NCBI GenBank assembly: GCA_030248215.1 | Contig: JASANG010000188.1 | Span: 62,001 to 126,000 of the forward strand | Length of the DNA: 64,000 nt | Reading direction: 5' to 3' | Source of the DNA: Enoplolaimus lenunculus | Lineage: Eukaryota > Nematoda > Enoplea > Enoplida > Thoracostomopsidae | In this document: positions 1-12,600 of the stretch, in pieces | Layout of the letters: each line of letters begins with the position of its first letter | How positions within the stretch are numbered: the stretch's first letter is position 1 | Made by a program: the position numbers and the translations under genes | Notes under the pieces: generated by a model | The model's input: only the letters and a program-made list of their open reading frames with translations | The model's database searches: none | What the model was told of the DNA's origin: nothing

Positions 1-951
1 ACAACAGTTTGGATGCCAAGTTAAAAGCTTACTGTTTTCAAGATTAAATTACAGCAAAAATCGAAAAAAACAATGGTAAAGACGAATCAACTAAGAAAGT
101 CAAATAAAATCGCAAAAGTAGAAAAAAATAAAAATTCAAGATCAACCTAAGACAAGACAATATTGACAAGCTGATTATTATAAAATTTTGATATCAAGAT
201 TTAATCGCTGACATGAAAAAGCCGAATTTCAAAGTGTTGGTTCGGCAAAATATACTAAATTTTTTAATTAAGCTGGTCGTTTCAAATCAATTTTATTACA
301 GGCGGAGCGGAATTTAGTAACTAATTGCTAAGATGTCCCAACCTTCAGTTAAAACTGCTTTTTACATGTCTAAATAATAGATATTTTGCAGCAACTGCAA
401 TTCCAGGCAAGTCAATAAAGGACACAACACTGACATAGAATGAAACATTCAAGCTAAAAATTAATCTTAAATCCATAAATACATATTTTTGCTCTACTCA
501 AATAGTCCAATAGTGCACAAATTTATACCATATATCCGGTTAACACCCAACTCCTGTTCCGGCACGATATTTAGCATCCGGCTCCGGTTCCGGTATCTAG
601 TAAAATTAATATACGGTCGATCCCTGGATATTACCTGGACATAGCATGAAAATCTGCGTATTGTTGGTAGTATATCAGTCGTGCAAAAGCACATATTTCA
701 AAAACTTAAACTTTTTAATTAGCCGGGAAGTATAGTCAATTATATTTCTACGTCATCAAACAGTTTCTCACAATACGACGTAAATGAAGCATTAGAACGT
801 ACAAACTTTTCACACAACCTACCTGTAGTATACGAGCAATCGTGCAAGTGCCAAACCATGAACAAAAAATTATCCATATATAACCATAAAAGTGTCACGC
901 TTACCTGGCGTCCGTACACACGTAACAATCCGCTTAATGCTTACGTACCGC
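1..951. other. Non-coding AT-rich stretch
   Basis: It should be an intron or distal part of the SNX9-like gene if its PX/BAR exons lie further left. Only a short CCGGTTCCGG-containing transposon scrap at about 535-605 stands out. No exon recognised. Confidence 0.5.
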
Positions 952-1382
952 CAGAGTGCAACCGGAATTACAATTTACCGGAACCGGAAATTGAAAAAAT
1001 TACCGGAAACGGAACCGGAAAATGAAAAATATATGCAAACGGAAAAATTCATTTTAATTTTCTTTTTTGCAATATTATTTATTATTGGTAAAATAACCCT
1101 TAGTTGGAGATAGGTATTCGCTTTATCTGCTGTATTTTCGATTTTCATAATCCATGGAAGCGCAATCTACCTTCGATGGTTTGTTTATTGTCGGCCATTG
1201 CCAATGTTTATATATTATACGAATAATGAAATCTACTTCATTTTTATCGTCATTTTTAGTAGAATATCTTAATTTCTAACGACCAAAATTTAATACTGGA
1301 ATTTTTAATTCCGGTAAAAATTTACCGGAACCGGAAGGTCAAAAATTACCCGAACCAAAACCGGAATTTCGGTTGCACCCTG
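952..1382 (+). mobile_element. Non-autonomous hAT-like MITE, CCGGTT family
   Basis: Ends are CAGAGTGCAACCGGAATT and its inverted partner TTTCGGTTGCACCCTG; both arms carry repeated CCGGAA/CCGGTT words. Flanks (CGTACCGC and CTTACAGC) no longer match well, so this copy is older than those with perfect 8-bp duplications. Confidence 0.8.
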
Positions 1383-1658
1383 CTTACAGCCACTGTAGAA
1401 CCCTGTATGCGAACAAGTTTCAAAGTCTCAAAATATTTTCTATTTTATGCAAACCTCAAGAACGATGTCACCGAAAAAATTGAGGGAAGAGCTGACACAA
1501 GCTTTTCACTACGTGCTGAACAGCTACATATTACATACAATATACGTGTTCGCGTCATAAACACCTATTTGGCAACGTTAACAACTGCAGAGTACATTAC
1601 ATCAATCAAATCTGTACATGGCGTAACGCGTGTACCTAATCTAAACCGTTATTCAGAC

Positions 1659-2021
1659 CAGGGTGGCACCGAATCCACGATTTGACCGAATCCGAATCCA
1701 TGTGCTAATTTGCCGAATCCGAATCCGAAACCTGCATGTTGAAAATTTCAGATATATATCTATAATTTGTTTCAGACTATCAACGAAATGCCAGCCGTGT
1801 ATAACTTTTAATACGTTAATATATTTCGTCTCGACGTCAGGTCTGAGATTTCTCACCTGAAATAAAAAATATTAATTTTTAAAGCAAGGTATTTAAAAAT
1901 TTTATTGCTTAAAAATGAAAAAAAACATATTGCCGAACTTTGTTGGATTCGGCTTTACCACAACCGAATCCGAACCTCAAACTTTTGCCGAATCCGAATC
2001 CGAACCTTTGTTGCCACCCTG
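1659..2021. mobile_element. Non-autonomous hAT-like MITE, CCGAAT family
   Basis: Starts CAGGGTGGCACCGAATCC and ends GTTGCCACCCTG; inner arms are built of CCGAATCCGAAT words. Flanking 8-mers ATTCAGAC (1651-1658) and ATTGCGAC (2022-2029) agree at 6 of 8 bases. No transposase frame. Confidence 0.78.
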
Positions 2022-2029
2022 ATTGCGAC

Positions 2030-2640
2030 CGATGCCGAATTGCGCTAATCCAAAGCAGAATTACGCCTTGGGCTAAAAAAAGGCGGAATTCTCTCTAACG
2101 AAAATACACATTTGTGATTGGTTACTTACGTACTTCATAAATGTGTCAAGCTAAAAAGTCGAACAAACCAATCATGTGAAAGACGCACAATTATGCGTTG
2201 GTAAGAGGGGCGGCGGGATCCCCACTGGTCAAAGCGAACAAGTGTCTTTTTGGGCCGAATGTCCAAAATGTGTAACTTTCAACCATTTCTATGAAAATAT
2301 CTTTAAAAAAATTAGAACTTCGAATAGTTACCGTACCCGCAGCGAGAAAATTACCGCGTTCGTTTCCTCTGGAAGTGGAACTCTCCTATTCCCCCTACAG
2401 GCGTTTGTTCCAATACAATCGCTGCAGCGTTTATAATAGGCAATCCCAATCAGAGAAAAGTATTCACAACAGCCAATTAAAATTGTGTATAGCAATAGAT
2501 AATAAATAATCACAAAACTGCAGCTTGATCGGAGAGAGAATTCCACCTTGGGCTAACCCAACGTATAACTCCGCTTACCCAAAAACGAAACTCCGCTTTA
2601 ATATTGCCCAATTTCGAATGTGGCTGAATTTATGCAAGCA
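2030..2640. repeat. Dispersed repeat with ACGCCTTGGGCTA motifs
   Basis: Both ends have words such as TTACGCCTTGGGCTA and CCACCTTGGGCTAACCC and there is a GTGATTGG motif inside. The same words recur at 7630-7930, so this is a dispersed family. No boundaries or target duplication established. Confidence 0.5.
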
Positions 2641-2814
2641 AGGGTTACGACATACGTATATACATTACAAGCATAATAATTATATACTTAAAACATGGGC
2701 GTGAAATCCCCAGGAAATTTCAATATATAAAGATACGTACACGTGTTTATACATAGAAAATCACAATATCTTCATTTGCAAATTGGTTTGCGGTGTAACG
2801 GTTGCGGTATACTT

Positions 2815-2985
2815 TTGTTGGCATACAGACTGCGGCGCCGTTCGTCTCGCGTACGGCTCCGTCCGTCACAGTGCAGTACCGTACGCAAATAACGCACGTA
2901 CGATAACGCATTGGTGACGGACGCGCCGCACGGGTGACGCACGGCGACGGACGTCAAGTATAGCGCAACCCTAATACGTCCAATT
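2815..2985. repeat. GC-rich CGTACGG/GACGGACG repeat
   Basis: A patch rich in GTACGG, GGTGACGG and GCGCAAC words in otherwise AT-rich DNA. Related patches are at 48893-48955, 54333-54410 and 60570-60710. The open frame through it is an artefact of the low stop density in CG-rich DNA. Confidence 0.6.
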
Positions 2986-3049
2986 AACTCAGTACGTACG
3001 GCAATTCTCGTACAATGTCGCACAGACAGAGCCAATGCCACGTCAAAAT

Positions 3050-3395
3050 GATTCCCCAAAAGTGACTCCCCCAGTCTTTGTTATCGGTTTTAGCAGCAAA
3101 AATGACTCATCCAGTCATTTTTAGCAGCAAAAATGACTTCTCCCAGTGATCTGTTACCGGTAACCAGTGTCCTCGCCTGTCATTTCTTACCGGTAAAAAG
3201 TGAAACTTGCTCTGTCAATTCTTACCGGTAAAAATTACTTCCACGTCAATTTTTGTAACAGTGTTTCTAGACATTCGAAAATTGTCTAAACAATGCATAA
3301 ATGTTACAAGTAGGTAGCGTCCAGATATGAGGTTCCGGTTTTGTATAGTATTCCGGGGGAGTCACTTTTTCACAGGAGTCATTTTTTAAAATTGT
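3050..3395. mobile_element. Palindromic MITE with TTACCGGTAA arms
   Basis: Left end CCAAAAGTGACTCCCCC is mirrored by GGGGGAGTCACTTTTTCA near 3355-3375. Inside are several TTACCGGTAA palindromes and repeated AAAAATGACT words. No coding capacity. Confidence 0.6.
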
Positions 3396-3670
3396 CAAAA
3401 AGTACAGCGGTACCCTTAATCTGCATCAATCCAGCCAACTAGAAGCTGTCAGCGTCAAAAAATCACATATATAGTTGTTCACTCAGTAATTAACACTAAT
3501 CTGTGATGTTGGCTCCAATCAAATTAACACCACTAAATGAGGGGGAACTTACGTATATATCAGAAACTAAACCACAGACCCAAACATTGGCAAAACACCG
3601 AACCAACTAACCAGAACGTGCCCCCACCCTCGATTATTCCAAGTGCATCCACCCACCATCAACACCTTAC

Positions 3671-6600
3671 CTGTGAATCATCATCATCCGACCAATCGTC
3701 GTCATAATCGTTTGTCGCCGCGTTCGACGTCTGCGATGCGTACGTCCCACCGCCGCCGCCGTCTGCACTACTTGGATGGCCGCCGCCGCTGCCGCCAAAC
3801 GCCGTCGCGCCCCAATCGTCTGCTGTCGCTGTCGGTGCCATCGCTGCTGCTGTCGTCACTGACGGCTGTGTCCCGTTCATTGAGGAAGACAACGGTGGCG
3901 GTGGCATCGATGGTGGCGGGGCGCCACATGCATATGCGTCAGGCAATGGCGGTGGTGGCATATCTGGTGGTGGTAGTGTCGGCATCATCTTAAAAACAAA
4001 TATATACATATTCATTCATACTTTATTAAAATTATGTATTTAATGCGCCTGTTGAACAGGACACTAGCCATCAGGGTTGCGACCGGATATTAATTTACCG
4101 GACACGGATATTGAATTTTTTAAAAACCGGATATTGTATATGTTAAAATAATAAGTTTTCTTCTGCTGTAAAGTTAATAACTGCAGCTGATAAACTGAAA
4201 TTAGTTAATGCAAAAATGTGTTTAACTCTTGCTCGTTACATTAGTTAAAAGTAGCTGAAAACGTATACATCTAAACTTGAATTTCTAACTTTGCTCAGAA
4301 ATGTAATCGCAGCAAGACGTTAAAGACGCTTACTGGTAAAAACCAGTTTTATAATATTCGGCACCACAACCATAAATGTCCGGTATAGGGAAGCTTTATA
4401 CCGGATACGGATATCAGTTTTTGCGATGTATTAATCCGGAGCCTGATATTCGGTCGCAACCTCCCAGCAATCCCATAATTATTTCTGTCGGGAGGCGGTT
4501 ATGTTTTCGTAACTCACGTACAAATTTTTTTAGTTTTTACATTTTCGCTAGAAAAATGCGCTATATACAAAACCTTTCGACGGGAAAGAACTGTGACCGT
4601 CCCTGAAACAAAAGTATCCAATTGGGAACGAATATGTATGTTTTTCATGAGAGATACCTCTCCCTCGAAGCACCTTGTGCCACGCGTCGGAATTAAAGCA
4701 AGCAGCATACTGTAGTTTACATGAGTTGAATTTTTTAATCTCTTTAGCCTAAAACCACGCTATGTAGTATGTCATGTGGCATGTACCACAGAAATAACAC
4801 AGTCTCTAATCTGTCCCATGACTACGTAATTATTAATGCTACCAACTACGGACCAGGCGGATATCGGATCTGGATACTGAACTTTTACCAGAAATTAATC
4901 TGTATACTAGCCGGACATAGCATCTAAATGTACTAATTACCATGTTGGAACTGAAAGTATGTTAAATTGCGAAACATTGTACTGATATAAAATTATACAA
5001 TTGCTAGAGGTAGAATTTTATTCGATGTAAGACATTTTTATGATTCAGACTAGATGTACTTATGATAATAACGAAAATTTGCCGCTCTAGGTCCACATTC
5101 TCAAATATGTATGGATGCCTTGTAACATTCGAACGAGTGAATGCTGAGCTTTAAAATGTATCACACTTTTCAAATTTCGATTGTCATGCTTCCGTACAAA
5201 ATACGAGATTTGCAACTTACATGTTCATGACTTTGAAAACCAATTACTAACTGCTGATAGGTCCTACACACATTTGAGAATATGGGCTCTGATTTCGAAT
5301 AGTAATGTGACGCATTGTGTGGCTGTTTACAAGATTGGTATATAATATTTGTCAAAGAAACGAATACAACACTAAATGGTAATTTAAAAAGTCCTAATTT
5401 AATCCTATTAGTGAAGCTAATATATATGCAAATTAGCTATTAGTTAACTATTCAGTGTGATCGGTTTTGGAAGTTCATAAACAATTTATTCTGATCGCTC
5501 GCATCCAAAAACCCTTCAGTAACCCTAATTATCAGTGAAATAACTTAATAAGTCCTGTTTTAATCTTATTAATTAGCTATTAGCTACGTAACTATTCAAC
5601 TATTGGTTTTGGCGGTTTTAAGCAATATATTCAGATTTATCGCACCCGAACACCATTTAATACTGAATGTGATCGATTGTAGCTATTGTGCCGGTCCCGA
5701 TTCCAACTTTAGTACACCATGCTTAATAAACACATAGGATACTAGATCACATCATTATAGGAAGACTTAAATCTAAATCCATCATAAACGATTCTAATTC
5801 TAAAAGAACGGTTCATTTCTATTAATTTTATCAAACACAAACGCGAGAGACAAAAGTTTTCCTGATAAGAAACCTTGATATATATGTGCCCAGAAATAAA
5901 ACTGATAGTATTACAAATGGCTGTTATGTGCAAAATTATCAGCTAAGAATCGGCAATTTTTTGGCAGTGTCGATGCCGATTAATCGGCACATTCCTAACT
6001 GAAATTAGACTGCTTATTGTAACCCTCATAATGTAATACAGTAAAAAGTCCTAACTTAGATTAACCAATTACGCAAATTAGCCTGTAGCTATTAAACGGC
6101 TTCAACTTTTAAAACCCCAAAGCGATGTTAATACCCCAGTAGTATTATAAGCTTTCAAACAAACAAAAAGTTTATCAAATTTGGTTCAGCGGCTACGCAG
6201 ATACTTTTCGGACGGACAGACGGACATCCACCTTTCGACCTCCGAATACAAAACATGAAACGCTTGGCGTTTCGCTTCGTTCAATAAACCCTCCAATCAA
6301 AATCATCCCTATACCATACAGCTTTCCACAAAGACGGCATGAACCAACGCGCCATCAACAAAACGACGGTAAGTGGCGAATCTACTAATTAAAGCGTCTG
6401 TCGTTTTAGTTATTAAAATATGCAGTTGCTCCACAAGCAAATATTTTGGCTGCATTTAACAAATGATTTTCAAGTTTGGCCTAGTTGTACGCTAATATAA
6501 ACCCCCAAACAAACACAATCAACCTAATCAAACGGAACTAACTTCCATTTAGCTGAACCCAATCCAATCTGACTGAAACTAACAATGCAACACAACCAAT

Positions 6601-9600
6601 TCAATCAACCCAGCCAGCAAACCAATCCAAACAAACGACACACTCCGTTCAGCCCAAACTTCCTAAACTTAACCAAACTCCAACTCAACCCAACTTTACC
6701 TCAATTCAACAAACTCATACCCACTCCGCCTCAATTAAACCCAATCGAAGACTACCTCAACTCAACCCACTTGAACACCACGTAAACTCAGCTTACTCCA
6801 AAACAATCCGTTAACCCAACTCTAACTGTAACGTAACCACAAGTACTAGTACATGAATTCCACCTCAACTCAAATCAATTCAACTCCAAGTCCAACCTAA
6901 CTCAACTCCAGTCACCCTTTCCCAGCGCAACCAACCATCGCACTACGAAGCATCGCGTCGCGGATATTGACACACGTATGTCGCCGTCGCGGCTGCAATC
7001 CAATCAACGCCGCCGCAGTCGCTTTGCGTCGATACAATCGATGCGTCGTTCGTGTCAGCGATCCAGACGCAGCTGCGGCCGCCGCCGCGTTATACGACGA
7101 CGACGAATAATGCAACGGGGTTGATTTCGATGAAGACGATGAAAAATACGACGACGATGACGGCGATCGATCACACCAACGGTCGCCACCACCGCTGCGT
7201 AATGGATTTTTGCCAAATGTAAACAACATTGTTGCTGCTCAGCTATATATATAGCATAGGTTGCAGTGGCCACTGGCACCAGTTAAATATCAATTATATA
7301 CGTACGTTACGAATTAACTAGACAAACAAAGAGACAGGCAAACGTCGAAGAAGAAACCCCAAGTACATACATACAACGGTACATAGCTCCCGTCCCGCTA
7401 AAAAAAATCCAGTATTTCTCACTATTCAGTTGCAGTTGCGTTATGTACTGGTATTTTTAGAATCAGGCACGCCGTTACGACTGAATTAGCTTGCAATGAA
7501 TTACCGAGGCATTGCATTACCGACCGCTTATAAAACAACTGTTTGGCAGCCAACGCCAACAGGTAGGGGTTACTTAGCCAATCAGTTAAGAAAAAGAGTA
7601 TTTGCATCAGCTAATCGTATTTGAATACGACATTAAAATAGTGACCAATCACAAAGCGGGCACTTGTAGCAAAGAATCAATTACGCCGTGGGTTAGCCCA
7701 AGGCGTAATTCCACCCTAAACTAGCCCAATTCGGAATAGAGTTAATTGCGCCTTTGGCTACGACATGTATATATGTCTTTGCCCAAGCCGTAATTCAGCC
7801 CAATTCCGAATTGAGTTAATTACGCCTTGAGCTACGACATGTATATATGTCTTAGCCCAAGCCGTAATTCAGCCCAATTCCGAATTGGGCTAGTCCATCG
7901 CGGAATCACGACTTGGACTAGTGCATGCCACGTGATTTGAGCTATGACATGTATATATAAAGAAATGTGTTTTACAATACCATTAACTTATCTGAACGTA
8001 AACGATGTGTGTCCAGCCAGTCGAGTGAATGTTTTACGATCCGACAATACCAGGGTACAACTGGAACGAGATTATAAGGTACCGGAAACGGAATCGGAAT
8101 ATAAAACAACCGCATTTTACGCCTGAACCGGGAAGTGCGATATAACCGTTATGTACCGAAAAATTTATTTTTGCACCATCAGCACTTGTCATCGTACGTG
8201 TCATTGTCAACATGCAACGTTTTCCTGCTTAAATTGAAGCGTCAAACCACAACTTTGAAAAATTCTTGCGAAGTTTTCAGATTTCCATAGCGTTGTGTTT
8301 TTACTATATAATTTGTTCAAACACAAGAAATTCGACAAAAAGGTTTTGAAACTCAATTATCAATGCCGAGAACGCAGGAAAACATACGTACCTAATTTAA
8401 TAAATACTACGTATATATCCGAACCGGATAATAAAAAAAGAAATCCCAGTTGCACCTTTGCCTATCAGTTGTTGCATTGTGGCCGGAAAAAATTGAGCCG
8501 TTTGTCGTTAACCAAATTTCAACCAAATACCACAAACTAAACTCTTCAACCAGAACCAAAATGATTGCATACCAAACAACCACAAATTAAAATTATATAA
8601 CTCTCAACAATGACTGACTGATACTCGAAATTAACAACTAAATACACAGACCCCACCTAACTTAGCTTTTAAAGCAAATAATTTAAACTAACGTCACAAA
8701 TATATCGCCGAAACTATCATGCAAACACCAAAAGAGCTCAAATCAAATAACTTAAGCTCACTGCCGTCACCACCACCACACTGGCTGACAATGCTGTCGT
8801 CCGACAACGGACCATCTTTAACAATCTCGGGCGGCAGCCGCGGTCAAAACAACCCATTGGGGCTTCTGTTTAGCAATTCAATTCATCACAATTCATTGTC
8901 TTTTTATCTCTCTCTCTCGCTCTCGGCATGTTCTTAATATATTTTTTGATGCCGTCAAAACCACTGCTTGCCAGTCAAAAATGACAAAACTAAACAAAAC
9001 TTTACAGTGACGACCTTATACGCGAACCAATTCGTAGTGGGTGGTACAGCATCGATGCTTCGCAGGGTTCAACTGGACACCAAAAGCACGTCGAAGCTTG
9101 ATCCTTAGAACCGGATATTTACGTGCATATTTTAACATACACTAATCACGCTAATTTAATACTACTAGCTAGCTGTAATATATTATGGTTCAGTTTCTAC
9201 ACAAACCTTAGTAAACTGGGCGTCTTAAAGTCCTTATTGCTGTCATTACGAAAAAAAATTCACAGCGTAAGATTGTGAATTTGGTCACAAATAAAAGTAT
9301 AATACGAAATATACGATACGCTTTAGCAATAAATATCCGGCAATATAGGATGCCAGAGACAGATGTCAGTTTTTTGCCACGGCCGAACATCCGGTTGTAC
9401 TTTAAACGCTGAGACTAAAATCACGTATATACTAGTATATAGAACTTCGTGGAATATTTCCGGGTCCGGTTTTTGGGTTTGAGAAATTCATGGCCGGAGT
9501 CCACGTTTCACAACCAAAAATTCCGTGTATTACGAAGCGTGCGCAATTTAGAGACTCGCCATTAATTGGTTTGAAAGTTAGAAGAATTATCCCCAAATGG

Positions 9601-12600
9601 TGATCTGATAGGTGGTATATACGCATTTGAAAATACGAGTTCAGATTACTAAACGATGCGTATTGTCTTCTACTTCGGTTAAATTTTTTTTCACCGTCCT
9701 CGGTCGGCGACTCATGTATTCGCTAGCGGTATACTTCAAAGACTTATGCGTTATAAATACTCCAGAATGTTTTCACTGAAATTATTGCTACAAATTCTTG
9801 TAACCCTAATAAGTCTTAATTTTAGCTTAACTAATTACGCAAATATGCAAATTAGCTATTAGCTAACTATTTAATTATCGGTCTCGAAGGTTAATAACCA
9901 ATTTATTCCGATTGATCGCACCCACAAACCCTTCAGTTAGCCGAATAATCAGTGAAATAGTTTACTAATTTAAACTTCTTAATCAAGCTAATATGCAAAT
10001 TAGCTAATAGCAGCTGTTCAGTTATCGGTTTGGTGGTTTGTAAACAATTTATTCAGAGTTCTCGCAGCAGAAAACCTTTTAGTACTGAATTTCATTGATT
10101 GTAACTCTAATAATCAGTGAATTAATTATCGGTTTTGGGGGTTTATAAACATTTTCACCTGATTTCTCGTACCTATAAACCAGGGTGCAACCGGAATTCC
10201 GGTTCCGGTTCCGGCATTTTTTCACCTTCCGGTTCCGGTTCCGGTAAATTTTTACCGGATTTAAAAATTCCGGTATTATAATTTGGCCGTTTTCTTAACT
10301 TTGCTAATTTTTAAGAATCTCTTTTGAAAGCCACTTGTACTCCGAATATAAGCCATTGATGGCGGATTTCACTTCAGTCGATGATGAAAATCTAAAATAT
10401 AACAGATAAAATAAATACCTATGTTCGACTAAGGTTGTTTCACAAATAATAGAGCAAAAAAATACGATTAAATTGAAATTTTTGGTGAAATGCATTTTTC
10501 ACTTTCCGGTTCCGGTTCCGGTAAATTGTAATTCCGTTGGTGTTAAAACTAGATTGCTTGTAGCTGTAATAATTAGTGATATACGTACTGTAAAAAGTCC
10601 TAATTTAGGCTTAACCAATTATGCAAATTAGCCTGTAGCTAATAAACGGCTCAAAGGTTTAAAATCCCAATGCCAGGTTAACACCCCAGTATAAAAAGCT
10701 TTCAAACAAAAATATTTATCAAAATCGATTCAGTGGTTCCTGAGATTTTTAGAACGGACGGTCGGATGGATGGACGGACAGACAGACGGACATCCACCAT
10801 TCGATTCCCGAGCACAAAATATTAAACACTTCGCGAAACGGAGAGCCTCGTTTGAAGTTTTGATTCGCTCAATTAGTTCAGAAAATATGAAAAAATCATG
10901 TTGACGCGTTTGTTAAAGAAATTTTTTAACACAGATAAGGAAAAAACAATAAGTTTGCTCCTGACGCTGATCGGCACAATGTATCCGAAGATTTTTTAAC
11001 CAAAAATAAAATTCGTTTCCCATTATATACGTAAATAAAATAAAAATCAGACATTTTTTACGTTGTACAACATTTCTGGAATCCGTTAATAGAATCGGGT
11101 GATTTTTTTCTTAGTGCCACATGACATCTGCCATGTTAGATCGCACTGACCACAGCTTGACTTTGAGACTAAATGGCATAATCTATATGTGTACATGCTG
11201 TTCGGTTACTCCTGACAGCTGTTGACTTGAGTGCTACATTATTAGGGCTACGCGATCTATGTTGCTCGATATTAAAATTTAAAACTGCATCTGTTACGTC
11301 AGAGGTTCAGTCATACTTATTTTTTCAATTAGTATGCTAAATAAGATATGTATACGCATACGTATGTATATAGCATGTGGAACGTATTTGCACAATTATT
11401 TAAAATCACACAAATAGCGGTATTTGGTCAATATTGTAGTTTCATGAATTTTCATCTGACTTTTTCATAATATGTACTTTGTGTGGTCGTTGCATTTGCA
11501 TGTTTTTCTCGAAAATAACAGTTCGTGTTTTGATTTCAAGCTTTCCAAATCCGGGCGTTTCAAAGCTTCCGAGCATTTAAGCAAAGAAACACTCATTTGA
11601 TAATCAGTATTGGGAAATAATGGAGCCGGCAAAACAATACTAGTACTTGTCGTCCTCGGAGCTGCATTCATGCGCAACTTTCATAAAATGATGGCTTTGG
11701 TTTAGAGCAAGTTACGTATAGAACCTTATACAACAGAATTATTGCTAATTAGTAGTATATATCATTTCGCATTACGTATGTAGTCGAATATAACATTTTT
11801 CTCATAGACACTGGAAAGCGGTCCCATTAATGTACGGTGATCATTCAGCTTTATACAATTGATGCAGATTTCAGCAGAGTTCAGCCTTTTAGGATAAAAC
11901 TTGGGTTTTAAACAAAAATCCCACTGAACCACGTTGAATTGTACATACATACATGTAAGTGTAACATTGTAACATGTAAACACACTTTTTACATGCATAT
12001 ACGTACATATATTAAAAACGTTGTCACGTTTCAGTGATTACATTGTAGCTGGAAGATCCAAAAAGTATGTTTAAAGCTGTAAATGTTTTTCTAGTAGGCT
12101 GAACCGGGGCAAATGAAGTTACAGGGCTTCTACTGAGTGGAGATTTCGCAGTCCCGATACTGAACCCTCAGTATACTAGTCGTAGCAGGATTAACTTCAG
12201 GGCTTCACGTATTGAGTGGAGCTCGGATAAGCATATTGCTAAATGGCAAGTATCCTACTAAGTTGAAAGTACAGAAAGTTTCCATAGATGGTTTCGGATC
12301 TGGCAAAAAATGATATCTGTATCCGGTTCCGGAATAAACCTAACGGATACCGGATACTTACGGTTGTGGTGCTAAATATCATAAAAGTTTTTTTACAAGT
12401 TGAATGAGAATTTTCCTTACTCCCCATTTGTGGTGAGCATCCGCACTGCGAATTCAAGTGAACTGAATCAGCTCATAGTGAGTTAAAATTTATTGTTATT
12501 AACTCAGAAGGAATAACTAATTCTCGTACTGAGTTGATTAATCAACTCATTGAAATTTACAGTGTGTTGAACACCGTCAACATCCAAACCGATGCTTGAA

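Noticed and set aside
2772-3059. 95-aa minus frame
   Set aside because: Runs through the GC-rich CGTACGG repeat; similar stop-poor frames occur in its other copies.
3643-3993. Plus-strand Arg/His-rich frame
   Set aside because: Shadow of the SNX9-like exon 4 on the minus strand, which has proper splice sites and the acidic motif.
7055-7279. Arg-rich minus frame
   Set aside because: Alternative frame of the same CG-rich block; composition is explained by CGN runs.
11465-11677. Minus frame PRTTSTSIVLPAPLFPNTDY as an SNX9 linker exon
   Set aside because: Looks protein-like, but the only acceptor gives a phase that does not join exons 3 and 4, and the frame begins with TTG.
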